A DNA stretch of 64,000 nucleotides from Sphingomonas sp. LHG3406-1 (lineage in GTDB: Bacteria > Pseudomonadota > Alphaproteobacteria > Sphingomonadales > Sphingomonadaceae), in contig NZ_CP069128.1 in assembly GCF_029637485.1 (NCBI RefSeq), positions 2,326,001 to 2,390,000 of the forward strand, in the 5' to 3' direction. A program made the translations under genes and the position numbers. Shown piece by piece: positions 58,921 to 64,000 of this stretch; within the stretch, counting starts at the first letter, position 1; every line of letters starts with the position of its first letter. The notes under the pieces were generated by a model that was not told the origin of the DNA, made no database searches, and was given only the letters and a program-made list of their open reading frames with translations.

Positions 58921-59751
58921 TCATAAGAACTGACCGGGCGCGCCACGGAGTTTGCGGGCACCTTCGTGGAAGTGGTCTGATGGCGGCTCCTTCAGTCGGA
59001 ACTGCCGCAACACAACTTCGCCCGACGCAGCCTTCAACCTGAAATTGCCGCTCTCCAGCAGCCCAGCCACCCAGTCGAGAAACCCACCAAGGCTCTCGGC
59101 GAGAACGACCTTCACATCCTCGTCACGTCCGAACAGGATCACTTGTCCGGCTCGACCTCGGGGCCATGGGGCGAAGTCGAGCCCGATATGGCCGCCTGAT
59201 CCATCACTGGTCAGCGGCACCCAGCGGGGATTGAAGTAAGCCGGGTCCACGGCGCCTTCCGGCCAAGCACCACCTGGAACAGGGTAACGGTTTCCGCCAA
59301 ACCCGGCCAAAGTCCTGATCCAGGCTTTCCAGTCGGCCTCCGCCTGTTTGAGCGGCAGCAGCGGAAGTCCATAGATGTGACCTGACCGATCGTCGTTCTC
59401 GCCGTCATGCCATTTGTACAATTGCCGGTACGAGCGAGGCATGCGGAAGCCGACCACTTGCTCGAAGATATCGATCTGCGCGTCCGTGGCTGGCGGATTC
59501 AAGATATACCTATCTCGCGGCAAATGGGCCGCGTACCACGCGTCGAGCCGTGCGAGCACCGGCGCGATGTCCTCGTCAAGCATCGGCTTCGCTTCGCCTG
59601 CTGGCCGCTTGGGCAGGCTACCCATCGGTCTCGCTGGCCCCATTGCGATCTGGCGCATGGCGCAGGCGGTAGGCAGCAGTCCACCGATGAGGCAGGCGCC
59701 CAGGACCGAACCACCGATCAGCAGATTGCGCCTAGTCTGGTCCATGTTCAT
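58921..59751 (-). CDS. Tat-exported SUKH/SMI1-KNR4 family protein
   Basis: 276 aa from ATG 59751 (a TTG at 59763 and ATG 59745 are alternatives; no clear ribosome site for any). The N-terminus MDQTRRNLLIGGSVLGAC is a twin-arginine signal. The mature part has the SUKH/SMI1 pattern: ATDAQIDIFEQVVGFRMPRSYRQLYKWHDGEN, GLPLLPLKQAEADWKAW, WVPLTSDGSGGHIGLDFAP and DVKVVLAESLGGFLDWVAGLLESG (fragments shown by PRSYRQLYKWHDGEN and LTSDGSGGHIGLDF). Most SUKH proteins are cytoplasmic immunity proteins; an exported one is unusual. It stands alone between repeat copies C and D. Confidence 0.82.
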   Translation of the reverse strand: MNMDQTRRNLLIGGSVLGACLIGGLLPTACAMRQIAMGPARPMGSLPKRPAGEAKPMLDEDIAPVLARLDAWYAAHLPRDRYILNPPATDAQIDIFEQVVGFRMPRSYRQLYKWHDGENDDRSGHIYGLPLLPLKQAEADWKAWIRTLAGFGGNRYPVPGGAWPEGAVDPAYFNPRWVPLTSDGSGGHIGLDFAPWPRGRAGQVILFGRDEDVKVVLAESLGGFLDWVAGLLESGNFRLKAASGEVVLRQFRLKEPPSDHFHEGARKLRGAPGQFL

Positions 59752-59782
59752 CCATGCGGTCAACGTAGCCGCTATTCGCTAA

Positions 59783-59808
59783 CGTCCGCTTTCCACCCTT
59801 AGCGGACA
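59783..59808 (-). repeat. 26-bp palindromic repeat, copy D
   Basis: On the minus strand TGTCCGC, spacer TAAGGGTGGAAA, GCGGACG (last base differs). 879 bases from copy C and in the same orientation; next to the ligA stop. Confidence 0.85.
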
Positions 59809-59834
59809 TTGCGAAAACCCCTCTTGGCTGGTGA

Positions 59835-63078
<3,244 letters not shown>

Positions 63079-63089
63079 CGTTCCTCCTG

Positions 63090-64000
63090 TCATGCCGTCT
63101 CCAGCAGCCGCGCCGCCTGGGCGCGGGCCTCGTCGGTCACTGCCGCGCCGGACAGCATCCGCGCAATCTCTTCCTGCCGCTCATGGGCTTCGAGCCGGCG
63201 GACGGTGGTTCGGGTGCCCTCGGCGCCGTGGCTCTTTTCGATTCGGTAGTGATGGCGCGCGCGGGCGGCGACCTGGGGGCTGTGGGTGACGACCAGCAGC
63301 TGGCTTCGCTCCGCCAGCCGAGCGAGCCGCTCGCCGATGGCGCTGGCGACTGCACCGCCGACTCCGCGATCGATCTCGTCGAAGATCATGGTCGAGGCGC
63401 CGCCTTCCTCCGCCAGCGCGACCTTGAGCGCGAGGATGAACCGGCTGAGTTCGCCGCCCGAGGCGATCTTGGTCAGCGCGCCGAACGGAGCGCCGGGATT
63501 GGTCGACACCTCGAATTCGACCCGGTCGCTGCCTGCCGGGCCAGCCATGCCGGGCTGGACCATGGTGCGGAAGCGGGCCGACTCCAGCTTCAGCGGCGCG
63601 AGCTCGTTCGCCACCGCCTCGTCGAGCCGGGCGGCGGCGGTGCGGCGGGTTTCGGTGAGGGTGGCGGCGGCCTCGGCATAGGCGGCCTCGGCGAGGTCGA
63701 GCGCCTTCTCCATCTCGGCGATGCGTTCGTCGCCGCTGTCGATCGCCTGGCGCTGTTCGCGCATCCGGTGGAGCAGTTCGGCGAGGCGGTCGGGCTCGAC
63801 CCGGTGCTTGCGGGCGAGGCCGCGAAGCTCGAACAGGCGGGCTTCGGCTTCCTCCAGATCCTCGGCCGAGAAGTCGAGTTCGCCGCGAGCGCGGGCGACC
63901 TTCTCCTCCGCTTCGCCGCCTTCGATGATGGCGCGATCGAGCGCGGCCAGCGCCTCGGCCAGCAACGGGTGCGCGTCGCTGATCCGCTCCAGCCGCCGGG
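63090..64000 (-). CDS. recN: DNA repair protein RecN, C-terminal part (5' end outside window)
   Basis: SMC-like ATPase for double-strand-break repair. The last 303 codons are present; the frame runs open through the right edge (RRLERISDAHPLLAEALAAL at the border). Visible: coiled coil (FSAEDLEEAEARLFELRGL, ERIAEMEKALDLAEAAY), then the C-terminal head: VEFEVSTNPGAPFGALTKIASGGELSRFILALKVAL (signature SGGELSR), Walker B TMIFDEIDRGVGG and LLVVTHSPQVAARA. The N-terminal Walker A lies beyond the window. Its stop is close to the dienelactone hydrolase start. Confidence 0.95.
   Translation of the reverse strand, partial: RRLERISDAHPLLAEALAALDRAIIEGGEAEEKVARARGELDFSAEDLEEAEARLFELRGLARKHRVEPDRLAELLHRMREQRQAIDSGDERIAEMEKALDLAEAAYAEAAATLTETRRTAAARLDEAVANELAPLKLESARFRTMVQPGMAGPAGSDRVEFEVSTNPGAPFGALTKIASGGELSRFILALKVALAEEGGASTMIFDEIDRGVGGAVASAIGERLARLAERSQLLVVTHSPQVAARARHHYRIEKSHGAEGTRTTVRRLEAHERQEEIARMLSGAAVTDEARAQAARLLETA

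Overview
The window is a 64 kb piece of a high-GC (roughly two thirds G+C) alphaproteobacterial chromosome, most likely from the order Sphingomonadales (Sphingomonas/Sphingomicrobium-like). This rests on protein character (an UrcA-family protein, a 74-nt tRNA-Gly, the dciA/DsbA-like/smc gene order, a CpoB homologue next to a RodZ-like protein, small exported proteins of sphingomonad type) and on a GTTC-N7-GTTC LexA box. No phylogeny was run. Almost all of the DNA is coding, with many ATGA/GTGA stop-start overlaps. I see no rRNA, CRISPR array, transposase, integrase or prophage module.

Layout. 1-5446: a catabolic cluster (cytochrome P450, alpha-methylacyl-CoA racemase/CoA transferase, iron-type alcohol dehydrogenase, TetR regulator, acyl-CoA synthetase) with two perfect inverted repeats in its only internal gap. 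5656-6902: tRNA-Gly(TCC), a start-less zinc-ribbon ORF, and an AT-rich lipoprotein-like gene bracketed by two copies of a 26-bp palindromic repeat. 6923-10401 (minus): glycerol kinase, FMN reductase, AlkA-type glycosylase, RlmB. 10458-22509: GST, two coupled PilZ genes, ubiG, lysC, a nitronate-monooxygenase-like enzyme, a J-domain membrane protein, ptsP, a RodZ-like protein, cpoB, tilS and an atypical class A beta-lactamase-like protein. 22708-26088: UrcA protein, ftsH with a candidate heat-shock promoter, and a tandem pair of secreted paralogues. 27126-32699: nadD, rsfS, rlmH, an EnvC-like protein, CtpA-type protease, dsbB, coq7.

32709-37488 holds an MBL-fold lactonase-like protein, a DUF1206 membrane protein, and a DNA-repair pair (radical-SAM protein, then a DUF4130-UdgX fusion) behind a LexA box. 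37485-46420 (minus) carries dciA, a DsbA-like lipoprotein and smc, then translationally coupled to smc a PLP-dependent aminotransferase-fold protein and an unrecognised HEXXH protein, followed by a TonB-dependent siderophore receptor with a Fur-like box. 46448-50019: mutY, nudC, a membrane cytochrome c, a strong bidirectional terminator and a LOG-family protein. 50160-54757: prfC, a 29-codon small gene, and sdhCDA without sdhB.

54910-58872: a soluble chemoreceptor, an SDR, a subclass B3 metallo-beta-lactamase and prmA, the last three stop-start coupled. 58878-59808: a Tat-exported SUKH/SMI1-type protein bracketed by two more copies of the 26-bp repeat. 59835-64000 (minus): recN (partial), dienelactone hydrolase, DUF1697 and ligA, chained by ATGA overlaps or a close internal start.

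The best leads for undescribed biology are the smc-coupled PLP/HEXXH pair beside the siderophore receptor, the 26-bp repeats that twice flank a lone accessory gene in an interval of about 880 bp, and the SOS-box, probably leaderless, radical-SAM/UdgX module.
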